Shown piece by piece: positions 20,797 to 32,263 of a stretch of DNA of 64,000 nucleotides (its first letter is position 1; each line of letters starts with the position of its first letter). The position numbers were made by a program, and so were the translations under genes. The notes beneath the pieces were generated by a model, which searched no databases, was not told where the DNA came from, and saw only the letters and a program-made list of their open reading frames with translations. Source of the DNA: Roridomyces roridus (lineage: Eukaryota > Basidiomycota > Agaricomycetes > Agaricales > Mycenaceae); contig JARKIF010000008.1 in NCBI GenBank assembly GCA_029378245.1, forward strand, positions 1,798,001 to 1,862,000, written 5' to 3'.

Positions 20797-21236
20797 AAAG
20801 TGTCTCATGAGGTCATCCCATTGCTATCTTACACTGTACAATAGTACACTGTATACAATCCAAAGAAACCATGTATGTATGTACGTTAAATGTGGCAGCA
20901 GTATCAAGTCTATTCCGTAAATCCATCCAAATCCGAGTAAGTATCGGATTCACAATACGAGCACAGGGCATATGTAACCCTGAACCCAAGGGTCAGGCCT
21001 CCATCTATCCGTCCGCTGCCTCCGGACGCGCCTCCCGCTCATACGGCGGGAGAACGGAGAGACAGAGAATAAGCATAGTCATGGCGGGCATATGTAAGTA
21101 TGTCACAGATATACAACGCCTTTATGGCGACAGCAGATCCAAGCCACGTCGAAGCGGGCTAGCGGGCAGGGGTGTCGCGGCATTGAAGGGGAAAGGGGGG
21201 GAAAGAGCGAGGACGGTGGCAGGGCTGGGCATGGGC
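20797..21236. other. Convergent intergenic region, SDR / G-alpha
   Basis: About 440 bp between two facing stop codons. It contains an ATGTATGTATGTACG simple repeat near 20873 and a purine-rich stretch near 21180-21230. No gene was seen. Confidence 0.5.
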
Positions 21237-22711
21237 TACAGAATGCCCGAGTCTTTCAGAGCGTTCTGGAGGATCGTCTCTTTGACGGCGGCGAACACCA
21301 GACGAATGTTCTTGGTGTCCGTCGCTTGCGTGAGGCTGCGGAATCCATGTCAGCATGGGACGCTCGATGACCTGGGATACGGATACTGACTGAGGATACA
21401 CGCTCAACCTGGCCCTATTCTCCTGCATGAAGCGCCAGAGAACGTACTTTGCCGCTTTGTTGATATCAGGCCCGCCTGTATACAGGTTAGATAAAGGTAA
21501 AGCCGTGGCGGAGTACGTGCCTGTATATTCCGGAAAGTAGCGTTCGAGGGGAACCTACAGGAGTTGGATGAAGGTAACGCGTCGCAAAGTACCGACTCAC
21601 CTTTGCAAGCTTGCCCCGAAACACGTCAATCTTGTTCAAAAAGAGGATAATGCTCGTGCGGAGGAACCAACGCGAGTTTATCACACTTTCAAAGAGGACA
21701 AGGGATTCCCGCATGCGATTCTGGCCCTTTTCCTCCAGCAGCACTTGATCATACTCGCTCAATGCCGTGCAGAATATGATACTCGTTACGCTGTGCGGAA
21801 AGTTAGCAAACGAGATATAACGGAAGAAAGAGGGACACACCTCTCAAAACAGTGAATCCACTTTTTCCGCTCTGACCTCTGGCCACCGACGTCAAACATG
21901 TGTATTGAGAGCCCTCCCATATTGAAACGGGTCTCTGTTATACTTGTGCTCTGCGCACGCGCACGTAAGACGTCTTCTTCCGTAGGGGTATATTGTGGGT
22001 CCGCCACTCGTTGGATTGCTGAGATGAAACTGCATATCGTTCAGTCACGTTGAAAGAGAGAGGGTAAAGGGCACGCACTACGCCGCAGAATCCATGAGAT
22101 AAAACTCGCTGCCGTGCTCGTCCACGACCCTGGCGCGCACAGGATCTCGCCAAAGCACACCAATAGCATCGGTCAAATCCCCCAGCACATCGTCGGCCTT
22201 GATTTCAGGGTGCTCCCCTTCCTCCTCGCCGACAGTGGCCAGAATACGTTGGACGGCCTCGCGTCCTGCAGGGGTCATTATGCTCTCCATCTTACACCTT
22301 CGCACAGCCCGTGATACAGCACCCGCAGAGTCCAACGCGTTACCCCGCACGATTGGCCGAAATGCAGCCAGCTCAGCTGGGGAGAATCCGTCCTGGTGGA
22401 TAATCTTCATCTGCTTGACTAGCAAGAAATGAGAATGATAAACATGGGAATGACGCAGGGAACCACCTATCGTGCTCTTGCCGGACTGCAGGGCAGAAAT
22501 TGAGAAAGAATAAAGTGAAAGACAAACGAGCATACCTCGCCGCTCCCTTTCAAGGCATTAGAAACAGTCTCACTATGCCAAGAGGACACGTACCTAGTAG
22601 TAAGATCTTGCACTCTTTCTTGTAGCGTTTCGAGTCTTCCTCCAGTTGGCGGTCGATGTCATCGCTGCGGGACTTGGACTCGCGGTCGGGCTGCGAGGCA
22701 CAAGCGCCCAT
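21237..22711 (-). CDS. Heterotrimeric G-protein alpha subunit, fungal group III (cAMP type)
   Basis: The N terminus [14 protein letters not shown] has the glycine for myristoylation and nearby cysteine for palmitoylation and matches fungal group III subunits, which act in nutrient/pheromone-linked cAMP signalling. The P-loop GSGESGKST is assembled from exon 1 (22711-22594), an 11-nt exon (22546-22536) and a 19-nt exon (22485-22467), followed by [12 protein letters not shown]. The switch I arginine is in [12 protein letters not shown], and G3 is [13 protein letters not shown]4 is FLNKID. G5 reads TQATDT, with Gln where TCATDT is usual. The C terminus KDSGIL is of the receptor-coupling type. 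It ends at a TAG at 21237-21239. Introns of about 45-55 nt are abundant. It is divergent from the GH43 gene. Confidence 0.95.
22536..22546 (-). other. 11-nt microexon in the G-alpha P-loop
   Basis: The exon GGAGCGGCGAG supplies most of Gly-Ser-Gly-Glu of the GxGESGKST nucleotide-binding loop. It is bounded by an AAAG acceptor after a 47-nt intron and a GTATGC donor. The next exon is only 19 nt. Frame and motif are both exact. Confidence 0.85.
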
Positions 22712-22997
22712 GTCCGCCGAGGAATGGGAGGAAAGAGGATGGCGCGGAGAGAAGTGGGTGTTTTGTTTTGGGCTGTATCCCGCCGGTTGACGCGTTCCAT
22801 CTTGCATTTATCAATGAACTCTCTCACAACTTGGCGACGGCCCTTGGTGGTCCGATTACATGGTTGCAATCGACTAAGAACTCTTCAAGACTGACTGAAA
22901 TGGCCCATGACCCACTGGAGGCCTTCGAAAAACTCCGGACCGCGACGACCATATGACCTCGAGGTAGGAATAGGAAGATGACCAACGAAAGACGATA
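22712..22997. promoter_or_regulatory. Divergent promoter, G-alpha / GH43
   Basis: 286 bp between the two start codons. No strong TATA box was recognised. Confidence 0.4.
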
Positions 22998-25306
22998 ATG
23001 CTACTCTTCATCCTCCTGCTCGTTGGGCTAGTAGCCATCGCCGGCCGTCCACAGAACCCTATTCTACCAGGTTTCCATCCAGATCCGTCTTGCATCTTTG
23101 TATCCGACTGGAACGATACGTTCTTCTGCGCCTCAAGTTCCTTCAACGCATTCCCTGGCATTCCCATACACACCAGCCAAGATCTGCAGAATTGGAGACT
23201 CATCGGTAAGAAATATCAACCCCAAAACAGTCTAGTCTTAAGTCGTTCATCAGGAAACGCCCTTTCGCGACCGGAACAGCTGCCCAATCTGACGAACGCA
23301 GGTATGTATGTCTTCTTGTTCAATCATAAATTAGTTTCATGAGAGGACAGTCGGCCAGACAAGCGGCATATGGGCACCCTCGCTGCGCTACCACGAATCA
23401 GAATCAGGCGATGGTGAATTCTTCATACTCACGACACTCGTCTATGACAAGATGCCCATCACCGACACGTCGCGGTGGGACAATGTGCGCGGACTAGGCG
23501 ATATGGCGAACCAGACCTACTCACTCCGCAAACTACTTAGCTCATCTTCCGCACGAAAAATCCGTATACACACGATGCATGGTCCGACCCAGTTCACTTT
23601 ATCTTTGACGGGTACGATACATCGCCATTTTGGCACCAAGACGGAACAGTGTACGTTCAGGGTGCCCATCCATGGGAAGTCAGGGAAGAGTCGTCGTTTC
23701 TTGCCTGCAGAGTCTCGACCTGATGCTCCACAATAGCCCGCATATTGACCAGATAAAGTTGAATCTGGATACGGGCGCGGCGACAGTGCAAGTACCAATT
23801 TGGAATGGCACGGGCGGACTGGTTGGTGTCCATTCGGAGCAGGGCTACTTCCGACCGTCTTTTTTCAGGCGCCAGAGGGTCCTCACATCCACTTCAAAGA
23901 TGGGTGGTTTTATTTAATCATCGCTGAAGGTCATTGGAATCCCCCGCCGGTGTATATCTTTATTCATGATCGTTCCAAGAGGGACGGGGCTGAATCATAT
24001 GGAAACGGGGGCAAGGTCCAAAAGCATTACGGGTCCCTTCACTCCGGCTCCACACAACCCACTTCTAACGAACGCCAATACGACGGCATTCTGTATGCTT
24101 CGGGCCTCCATATTGACTGTCGTCGATTGATAGGGTCTAGTCCAGACTGTCGGGCATGCAGACCTCTTTCAGGATAAGCATGGAAATTGGTGCGCAATTC
24201 TTTCCCAGGTCCGGTAACCCCCTTCCATGTTGTCAGGTGGGGCGTAGCGCTATCGACGCGTTCTGGCCCAGACTATATGGCGTATCCTATGGCATGACGC
24301 ACTTGAAAATCAGAATTCCTCTAATGAAGCTGCAGGGACGTGAAACGGTGTTAACCAATGTTACGTGGGCCGAGGGCCAGTTTCCAGAGTTTCAAAACGT
24401 TTCCGGTGTCATTGACGGCCCAATCTTACCCCTCCGACCACAAATCAGAGGTGATGGGTGAGTGATGCTCTGTCACGGTCTATGTACCTAACTTCTTCGA
24501 TCCAGACCATTCATCACGGCGCCAGACAACTTTGATTTCGCTCCCGGTTCAAGCCTCCCCTTGCATTTCGCGCACTGGCGCATACCCGATCCGGCTGCGT
24601 ACACGATCTCACCTCTGGGACGCGAGAACACTTTGCAGCTACTTCCGTCGGTGCTCAATCTCACTGGACTGGACGAGAATTCGGCTCCGACAGGCCAGAC
24701 TTTTGTCGGTCGCCGGCAGGTGCATAGTGAATTTGTGTTTGGCGTTAGTATGGAATACACGCCGCGGCAGCCTGGGGAAGAGGCCGGAGTGTCTGTTTTC
24801 TTGACGCAGGTGAGTATGGGATAATCAACGGAGATGGGATCGTTACCCACGTTGCATGATACAGAACCACCATATAGACTTGGGAATCGTCTGTCTTGCG
24901 AACGAGACGTCATCGTGTGCAGACTCGACAGTCCTTCGTATTCGCACGACGTCGAGCACGGCGGCCAGCGCACGGCCAGATACTATCATTCCGTTACCGA
25001 TACAACCTGGCGCGACGCGTCTCCAGATCCGTGCAGATAACTTGACGCACTACGTATTCAGCTATTCTCAGACTGAAGATGGCGAGGGGATGCGTGTGGC
25101 TGGGTATGGTTTAAGCGCGGATGTCAGTTGGGGTTTCACTGGTGAGTTGTAAGAGCCAAGGCATTAGGGCATGTCTGATTTCTGATTCGAAAATTAAAGG
25201 CACGATCCTCGGTGTTTATGCCACGGGAAATGGCTTGAACGCGTCGACGCCGGCGTATATTTCGCGATGGGAGTATGAGGGTGTTCGACAGATTACTAGT
25301 GAATGA
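22998..25306 (+). CDS. Glycoside hydrolase family 43 (beta-xylosidase / arabinofuranosidase type), secreted
   Basis: The start MLLFILLLVGLVAIAG is a signal peptide. The catalytic beta-propeller follows: NPILPGFHPDPSC with the base aspartate, FCASSSFNAFPGIPI, GIWAPSLRYH, HQDGTVYVQGAHPWE-like sequence, then EGPHIHFKDGWFYLIIAEG with the acid glutamate region, and after introns FFQTVGHADLFQDKHGNWCAI, the conserved late motif. The C-terminal beta-sandwich common in GH43 (from RPFITAPDNFDF to the end) includes SVFLTQ, LRIRTT and TILGVYATGNG. Many introns of about 48 nt are needed; joins at about 24088-24137 and 24470-24505 match the family. It releases xylose or arabinose from plant hemicellulose; which one cannot be told. 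The model is good in outline, with exact internal junctions less certain. Confidence 0.88.
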
Positions 25307-25420
25307 AAAACATGTATTTCGCTTGAATTTTAATGGACCAGCGCGTTGTTTGACGGCATTTGGATCGCGTCTGATCCGCCCTCCGAGTCACCGCGCCGTT
25401 AGGAGCTGCTACGTCTGAGA

Positions 25421-27296
25421 ATGGCAACACGAGCTGTCTTGGCCGTGCGTCACTTGCAATCCAAGCTCATGTCGACCGAGGCATCGCTACCTCACAGCCT
25501 GACTCAAGAATACGCCAAACTCCTCCGAGGCGTCATCGACAACGATTTCCATCCCGCCTCTGTGCCCGACTCGATAACCTCACTGCCACGGCGCAAAGTA
25601 TCGTCTCATGCCGCATCTCCCATTGCAAGACTAGTGTTTCCCGAATTCACGCAGATTAAAGCCGACATTCATTATGGTTTGGCTCTCAAGCGTGCCCGGA
25701 ACATTGTGCGTCTGCGGAGGGAGGAGGAACTGGCACGCAAGGAGTCGCAATTGTTCGCCGCTGTGGAGGATATACAGGTTCGTCTGGCTGCTCGAGATGT
25801 GGTTCAGTTGCTCATATATCACAAAGGGAGAATGGGCAGGCCAAGAGACTGACCCTGTTTCTCTTGCGGGCCCCTCTGCGCGTCCCATGCCAGTCGCAAT
25901 CGGCAAAGACGAGGACTTTGAGGGTCTATTCCAATTTCTACAACGGAATCTTGACCCGAAAGAAATTCTTGCATCCGAGAACCAAGGCATTCGAGACCAA
26001 CTCATTCACACCCTCGGCATGCAGCCTGGAGCTGAGCTCAAATGGAACACGCCCATGGTCGAATTCAAGCGCGGGTGTGTGTACGAGGACGGCCGTCTTG
26101 ACCTCTGCAAGAAGGTTCTCGGACCGACGCATGTCGAGAAGCTCTTCGATGCATTGGACCAGAACACGACCGTCACCCAAGTGTTGATGGGGAACAATGT
26201 TATTAGTGCTACAGGCGCACGCCGTATCGCAAAATACCTCACGGAGCACCCTGACAACATCGAAACGTGGTACTTGGCTGGAAACCACATCTGCGCTGAC
26301 GGTTTCAAATTGCTCGTTGACGCGATGGTGAAAAGCCCGCCCATCACCAACGTCTGGCTCAAACGCAATCCTCTTACACCAGCCTCAGTCGACAATATCG
26401 TACGCCTCATCACCGAAAGCCCAAACCTGAGGACTCTCGATCTGTTCAACACTGAGCTCGGAGACGAGGGTGTAGTTCGGCTGATAACTGCAATTACCGG
26501 CAAAGATTTGCCCCTGCGGAATATCTACCTGGGTGCGCTGGGAGCTGGGCAGAAATCAGCCATTGCCATTGCCGCATATCTGGCGGACCCTGCGTGCAAA
26601 CTCGAGTCGCTCTTCCTGCACGCGAACCCCATCGGCGACGCTGGCGCTCTACCGCTCGCGGAGGCCCTCAAAGTAAATAAAAGCCTCTTCCGCCTGAATA
26701 TGTGTTCCACGGGACTCTCCTCGACGGGCGTATCCACGCTTTGCAGCGCATTAACCACCAACCCGCGTATACTTTCTGTCGAATTTGGCCCGGCCAACAC
26801 CACCAGGGCGTTTGACCAGCGCTACAACAACATCACAGACCGCGCTATTCCGCAGATAATCTCGCTCATGCAGCACCCTTCGATACGGCACCTCGACTTG
26901 GGCCGGACGGCACTCTCTGCTGCGGGTCTCGCCACGATCGAGGAAGCCGTGGCGGGCTCGAATCTATGTGATTTCAGAGCCCATCGCAAGCGTGTACCTC
27001 TACCTCAAGGTCAGAACCGCAGTGTCGCTATTTCGGCCGTCCGGAGCGCGTTGGAGGCGAATATACGGCGGTTCTACCCAGAGGAGGAGAGCTATGCGAG
27101 TTTTGCGGATGGTTTGGGTGGGAGGTGGTTGTTCTCGCCCGAGGATGTACGGTTGGTGGATAGTGTGTATCGGACGAGGGATAATCGGTATCAGAAGAGG
27201 GAGCCGGAGAAGGATGTACAAAAGTGGGCCGAGGGAGACCCTGTGTGGGAGTTGGTGGAGGAGGACGCGCGGAGGTTGGAGGAGACAAGGCATTGA
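25421..27296 (+). CDS. Leucine-rich repeat (ribonuclease-inhibitor-like) protein
   Basis: Exon 1 codes a helical, charged N-terminal region (MATRAVLAVRHLQSKL... to RREEELARKESQLFAAVEDIQ). An intron of about 70 nt then joins to TDPVSLAGPSARPMPVAIGKDEDFEGLFQFL. From residue about 190 there are regular repeats of about 28 residues with the RI-type LxxLxLxxNxxG pattern, for example TQVLMGNNVISATGARRI, TWYLAGNHICADGFKLL, LFLHANPIGDAGALPLAEAL and HLDLGRTALSAAGLATI. The C-terminal 90 residues (ALEANIRRFYPEEESYASF onward) are helical and acidic/basic. Such proteins are binding scaffolds; no partner can be named. It is a long single downstream exon, unusual for this intron-rich window. The intron choice (70 nt, acceptor CAAGAG) is the weakest point. 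Confidence 0.8.
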
Positions 27297-27770
27297 GAAG
27301 ACGTATGATACAATTTATGTATTATAACCAAGAGTAATCGACCAAGCTCACTAAACTTTCGAAGCATGTGCCCAGACTCTGTGACTTCAGCAATGTCGGC
27401 ACCGACGCGCAAAACCAGATAAGACCGAATGAGAAGCTCACGTTGACCGAAGGCAAGATTTCGAAAGACCGTGGCCCACCGAGTGCGGGATTTGCGTTGT
27501 ATTGCTATCAAGGCTCCAGGTAAAGCTGATAGCCTTCTCGTAGGAATCCCAAGGACTGCCGATCCACAACGTAAAGCACCCGGTCGGCGAGGACGAGTAG
27601 ACCGCCCAAGCGACGGAACTCTAGAAACTATGACTCGGGCGGCGTTGTCGACGGGCGAGTTGAAGAGCCGTGCATGCAGGGTGTTCCTGAATGTATGTAG
27701 ACGACAAGGAGATCATGGGAGTTGAGACGAGGAAATGGCTTTATTTGGACAGACACCGATCATCCCCTCC
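27297..27770. other. Intergenic, no gene recognised
   Basis: 474 bp between two plus-strand genes. Both strands show moderately long open frames (27471-27725 plus; 27191-27511 minus), but neither has a recognisable domain, and the minus one runs into the LRR gene antisense. It probably holds the UBLCP1 promoter. Confidence 0.4.
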
Positions 27771-29448
27771 ATGACATTGAATAATGAGCAGCCACACGTA
27801 GAGCCCGTCGAGGCCACCGAGGTGGGCGCCGGCAACACTTTTTCACGGGCGCGCTCTCGAAACCCTTTCGCGTAGATCTCGGAGAACGTGCCAGTGCCAC
27901 CCGAGCGATGGATTGACCTTCAATTCACATGGGCGGGAAAGCCCTTCAGTTTGAGCGTGGCAGAATCCGACAGGTTTCTCATACATCCATCCTTCAGCCC
28001 AAAGCGCGTGTTGTTAATTAACACGGCCCAGGGTGTTCGACCTCCGATGCGCGTTGCAGACATTGACAAAAGTACCTCCGAGTCGGCAGAAGATTCTCGG
28101 CCTTACCAAGAGCAACAAGCTGCCAGCGGATGAGGAACGCGTGTGCGTACAACAGATCCTACGCGTGCCACACATGTTCCTTATCGACACAGAGGCGACC
28201 TACGTCTAACGGCAAGCAAGAAGTTCACGCTAATTGGGACACCTGAAGGCAACGAAATCAAAGGTCGGTCGGCTTCTTGTGCAACTGCTGGCTTGATCAT
28301 TCGAACTCGTGTGCAGATCCTTCCCGTATGTTGTTGTTCCCCTGACGCTCTGCTGCGACCCTCGACTGTAACCTGGTTGCAGACCTCGAGAATTTACCGG
28401 ACGTAATTAACGACCTCGATATCGACTTGTCTCAAGACCCTGCAGCGAGTGCAGCGTATCGCAATGACCAGCGGAATATACGCAAGGTCAAGGAGGCCAC
28501 CGATGCGCTCAAGATCGACATCATACATCCCTTGCGTCAAGGTAAAAAGCTGCTGGTTCTCGATATTGATTACAGTGAGTCCCCTGTTTCTTCTTGGCAG
28601 GGTCGCTACCGTTTTACCTTTTCTTCTTCTGACATCGCTCCACTTGTCAGCGATTCTCGACACAAAGCCGCTGACATCGGGGAGTCTCCCGCCCGCCGAG
28701 TGTGCCAGACCGCGCTTGCACGAGTTCCTCGAAGCTGTTTATCCGTTTTACGACAGTACGTCCGTCCCCCCTAAAAACAGACGTTGCAAACCAACCTGAC
28801 ACCGGCGTTCAGTATGCATATGGTGTGCTTGTAGTGTTCTTTACCCCGCAAATCCTTTAATGTGATACAGGTCTCAGACGAGCTGGGTCTGGCTGGAAAC
28901 CAAGCTGGTCGAACTTGGAATGATTGGCTCCGATAAAAATTATCAGGTATCTAATACTTTTCCGCAGTTTGCATCAATGAATATCGGGCCAGATATCTTT
29001 CGTGCTAGACAAAACGCCCATGTTCACCGTCTTTTCTGAACGTGACGGCAAGCCGTGGACGCATTCTGTCAAGGCGCTGCAAATAATTTGGAACCATTTC
29101 AGCCAATTGTTTGTCGTTTCTTTAATTCTTCTTCTTCTCTCAACAACTCTTTCTTTAATTTAGCAACGCGGCAAACACGATTCACATTGACGACCTCGTG
29201 CGTTCCACCTCTCATTCGCCTTTCCCGCTCAATCAGCTGTTACTTGACAGAGTCGCAACTTTGCTTTGAACCCCGGTGAAGGTCTCAAGATTTCGGCGTT
29301 TAAAGGTGCTGGTACGGCCCAGGCAATAGCCGATCGCGAACTCGACAAGCTCGCCAGGTACATGGTACATATCGCATCCGTAGACGATTTTCGCACTGTT
29401 TCACACAAGGACTGGAAGTCTGTTGTTCGTTCGCTGCCACCTCCATAG
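27771..29448 (+). CDS. UBLCP1: Ubiquitin-like domain CTD phosphatase (proteasome phosphatase), UBLCP1-like
   Basis: UBLCP1 dephosphorylates the 26S proteasome in the nucleus. The short first exon (27771-27821, MTLNNEQPHVEPVEATE) is followed by an N-terminal ubiquitin-like domain: IDLQFTWAGKPFSLSVAESD, then, after an intron, VFDLRCALQTLTKVPPSRQK and ILGLTKSKLPADEE-like sequence. The HAD phosphatase domain has the catalytic DxDx(T) motif in LLVLDIDYTILDTKP (joined across an intron). Then come a LHEFLEAVYPFYDICIWSQTSW-like segment, KNYQISFVLDKTPMFTVF, KALQIIWNHF and the late acidic motif HIDDL. The C terminus RYMVHIASVDDFRTVSHKDW matches the family. The order and motifs are complete. It is convergent with the Slp1/SUCO gene. 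Confidence 0.92.
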
Positions 29449-29602
29449 ATTTTGACTTTCTTGCTCTGCAACTTGTAATTAATTGCCTCACAGTAATAAT
29501 CAGATGGGTTTCCCGTGCAATCCCAAGCGACGAGTGCGGAGTCTGGTCAAAGCCAAGAAGCCACAGTCCCTGCCCAAGGTAAAAAAAAATCGCTTGCAGA
29601 TG

Positions 29603-32074
29603 CTAACCACCTACTACATCCACCCGACGTACTATCGGCGACTCGGGCTCCAATCCAGTCTCCCTTGAGAGCCGCCCGGCGCCTAGATCAACGTCTGGCT
29701 CGGACCCCTCCAAATCTGTATCAATCCACGGGTCCCCCTCCCCTTCCGATGCCAACAGTCCCCCAGTTCGCAGACTCAGGTCCTCCGGGGACGCAAATAC
29801 ATCTGACCCTCCTCCCATCCCCATTGGTGTCCCAGGTTTATCCCTTGGCGTGCGCAGTTCATGCAAATGGGCCGTCCGCGCCCACCGCCTCGCACTCCTC
29901 GGTGCATGTGCGTCTTGTGAGAGCGAGTGTTGGATCACGGGCGTCGTCACGGGTATCAACGGCCGGACTGGCGTGCCGACTCGGCCGGGCGTCGGCGTCA
30001 ACGGCCGGCGGAGCGGCGTACGAGGGTAGGTGGACGGTGTGCTCACTGCCCTCGGCGGATGCAGGCTGAGCGGCCTCGGTCGGTGCTTACGCGCACTCGA
30101 GGGTGCACTCGGACCCGCCTTCTTTTCAGCATCTTCGACGGAAGGGAATTCGTGCTTGATCGGCGTCGAAATGCTAGGTTCGGCCTTGATAGGCTCGTTC
30201 CCGTCCGTCGTTGGCTTGGGCATGGGAGTTCGGCTGCGGCTTCTGCTTTTGAGTCGCCCAACCCAGTCCCATTCCCCACTGATGCTGAGATGCCGACGGC
30301 CCCAGGCACGCATAGACGGTACCATCGCCACCTCTCCACGTGAACCCCTCGTCAGCGCCATGAATACCAACACTGCAAGTAGTAGCAGCAGCTGGGCGAT
30401 CCCGAGGCGTTTTTCCAGCACGATCTGTGCATTCATTTAGTTACACCTCTGAAAGAAGGAAAGAAAAATCACCTCTGAAGATAAATACTCGACTCGCCTT
30501 ACAAGCTCAGCGTACTCCCCATCCCCTCTACGCCGCTCCCGCTCCCATTCACGCAACGCCCGCGCATGCATCTGCGCCTGTGCTTTGCCCTAAATCAATT
30601 TCAGTATAATCTCAAGATGACCAGTTGAAGAAAACGAACGACACCCTCGGCCCTTCCTAAATCCTCCCCGACGCGTCTTAAAACCTCCCGTACCGCACCC
30701 GCGTGCTCCTCCACATACCGCGCATACAAGGTGTGGTTTGCCTCGAGTGCTGCTAGACGGTTCATAATCGTGCGGTAGATCGACTCGCCACCGGCCGTAG
30801 CAACAACGGTCGTCTCGCTGCTGGGGCGGTAGATTGAAACTGATTCAGCGTTGGGTGGTTCGCTTGAGGTCGCTGAGGAGGATGCAGAAATATCGGAGCT
30901 GGTCCCATTCGGGTGTTCACTAGTCGAGTGTTCCGGTATAGACTCGCTCGTCTGCTCCGAGACTGGCGTGGGGCTCGTCGTATTTTGTACATCGTCCGAG
31001 GAATTGCTTTGAACGGGTACAGGCGGATGAGAAGTGGTCCGCTCTGGTACAATTACCACCACTGTCTCCTGCGATGGCGCCTCCTTCACCGTAGGAGAGA
31101 GCATGGCGCGCTTGTCCACGTACTCGACATACGACGACGCCGGGATATGCACAGGCTCGGGGGCATCCGAGGCAGGGTCGTGTGCCTCGAGCGGCGGTGG
31201 CGGCTCGACATGGGCGCGAGCGCGGCTTTCTGTCTGCCAGAGATCCCACTTGTACTCCTCGAGGTGAGTGAGGCCGTAAACACGCAAGAGGGAAACCGGG
31301 CAGTAGAACTCGTTGCCATAATGCGAATGAAAGTCGATGCGAATGTATCGGTAAAAGTCGCTGAGGGACGTGGGAGGATGGAAAGACTAGGCTGGCTGAT
31401 GAGTTACATTCCACTTTTTTTGCGAGCAGGAATACCTGCACGACGCGGATGTTCTTGGCAGTGTACATCCCAGCAAATGTCCACCCTGTCGGGTCAGTGG
31501 TGTACGTCTTGGACACGCTGACGGTAATATCCTTGAAAACGCCACTGAAAAACTCAAAGTTTGCGAGCTGGACAGTGTCGATGCGGATGTCGTCGCATAG
31601 CTCTACCACCACGAATTGTTGATTGCCGTCTCGGCATGGACTGAGCATGTACTTGTCGCGTTTAGAAGAAAGGATCGACGCAGGGGACTTGGCTGCTCGG
31701 TGCGAGGTATGCACGCGTGCAGAGCAGTCAAGGCTGGCATAGTTGAACCGGTCTGTTATTGGGATGCGAAAATGCGGCGCGTCTACCGGAACACTCGGAG
31801 TATCCACTGCAACGCTCGAGGACGTCTGCTCATCAACTGCTGTCGGCGCGTGCTGCTCCTTGGCCTTCTCTTTCCACTCCTCGAACGAAAGCAACACGTC
31901 CTCTTCCGAGAATTCCGTCGGTGGCAAAGGCACAAGACAGCATATTGGTGGTTCCGGAGGCTTGACAACTTGTGCTGAAAGTGCCTTGAAAGGGTCGTTG
32001 ACCGAGCTTGGCGCAGCAAAGGCTGGCAACGCGAGAATGAGGAGAACTAGGGTCGGAGGAAGAAGGGGGAACAT
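29603..32074 (-). CDS. SLP1: SUN-like ER membrane protein, Slp1/SUCO family
   Basis: Known family members sit in the endoplasmic reticulum or nuclear envelope and, in yeast, protect or fold membrane proteins. Residues 1-20 (MFPLLPPTLVLLILALPAFA) are a signal peptide. LSFEEWKEKAKEQ follows, the typical motif just before the domain. The SUN-like domain reads SSKRDKYMLSPC, ELCDDIRIDTVQLANFEFFS, KNIRVVQ joined to SFHPPTSLSDFYRYIRIDF, and ends CPVSLLRVYGLTHLEEYKWD. A Ser/Thr-rich linker, a coiled coil (MNRLAALEANHTLYARYVEE) and an exon AQAQMHARALREWERERRR precede a C-terminal helix LLLLLAVLVFMAL, then a Pro/Arg/Ser-rich tail to the stop at 29603. The tail after the membrane segment (about 250 residues) is long for the family. 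Two reading blocks that look separate are one spliced gene. Confidence 0.9.
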
Positions 32075-32263
32075 AATCCTGGTGGCCAGTACCAGTTGAA
32101 GAGACGCAGTGCCACGTCTCGGAGAGCCTGCCGATCGGCAAACGTGGTCTGCATTCAAGCAAGCAACATACGCCGCGTTCCGCTCTACGAAAATTTGACA
32201 ATTATTTTCTAGTATAGTACAACGGAGTATAGGCTGGTGCGAAACACGGAAAATATATCATAG

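Noticed and set aside
27191..27511. Minus-strand gene between the LRR gene and UBLCP1
   Set aside because: Its C-terminal half is antisense to the LRR coding exon and no domain could be recognised in the rest.
29603..30436. Separate 277-residue minus-strand gene
   Set aside because: Its first residues (IVLEKRLGIAQLLLLL) follow an acceptor and continue the Slp1/SUCO protein as its C-terminal membrane helix and tail.
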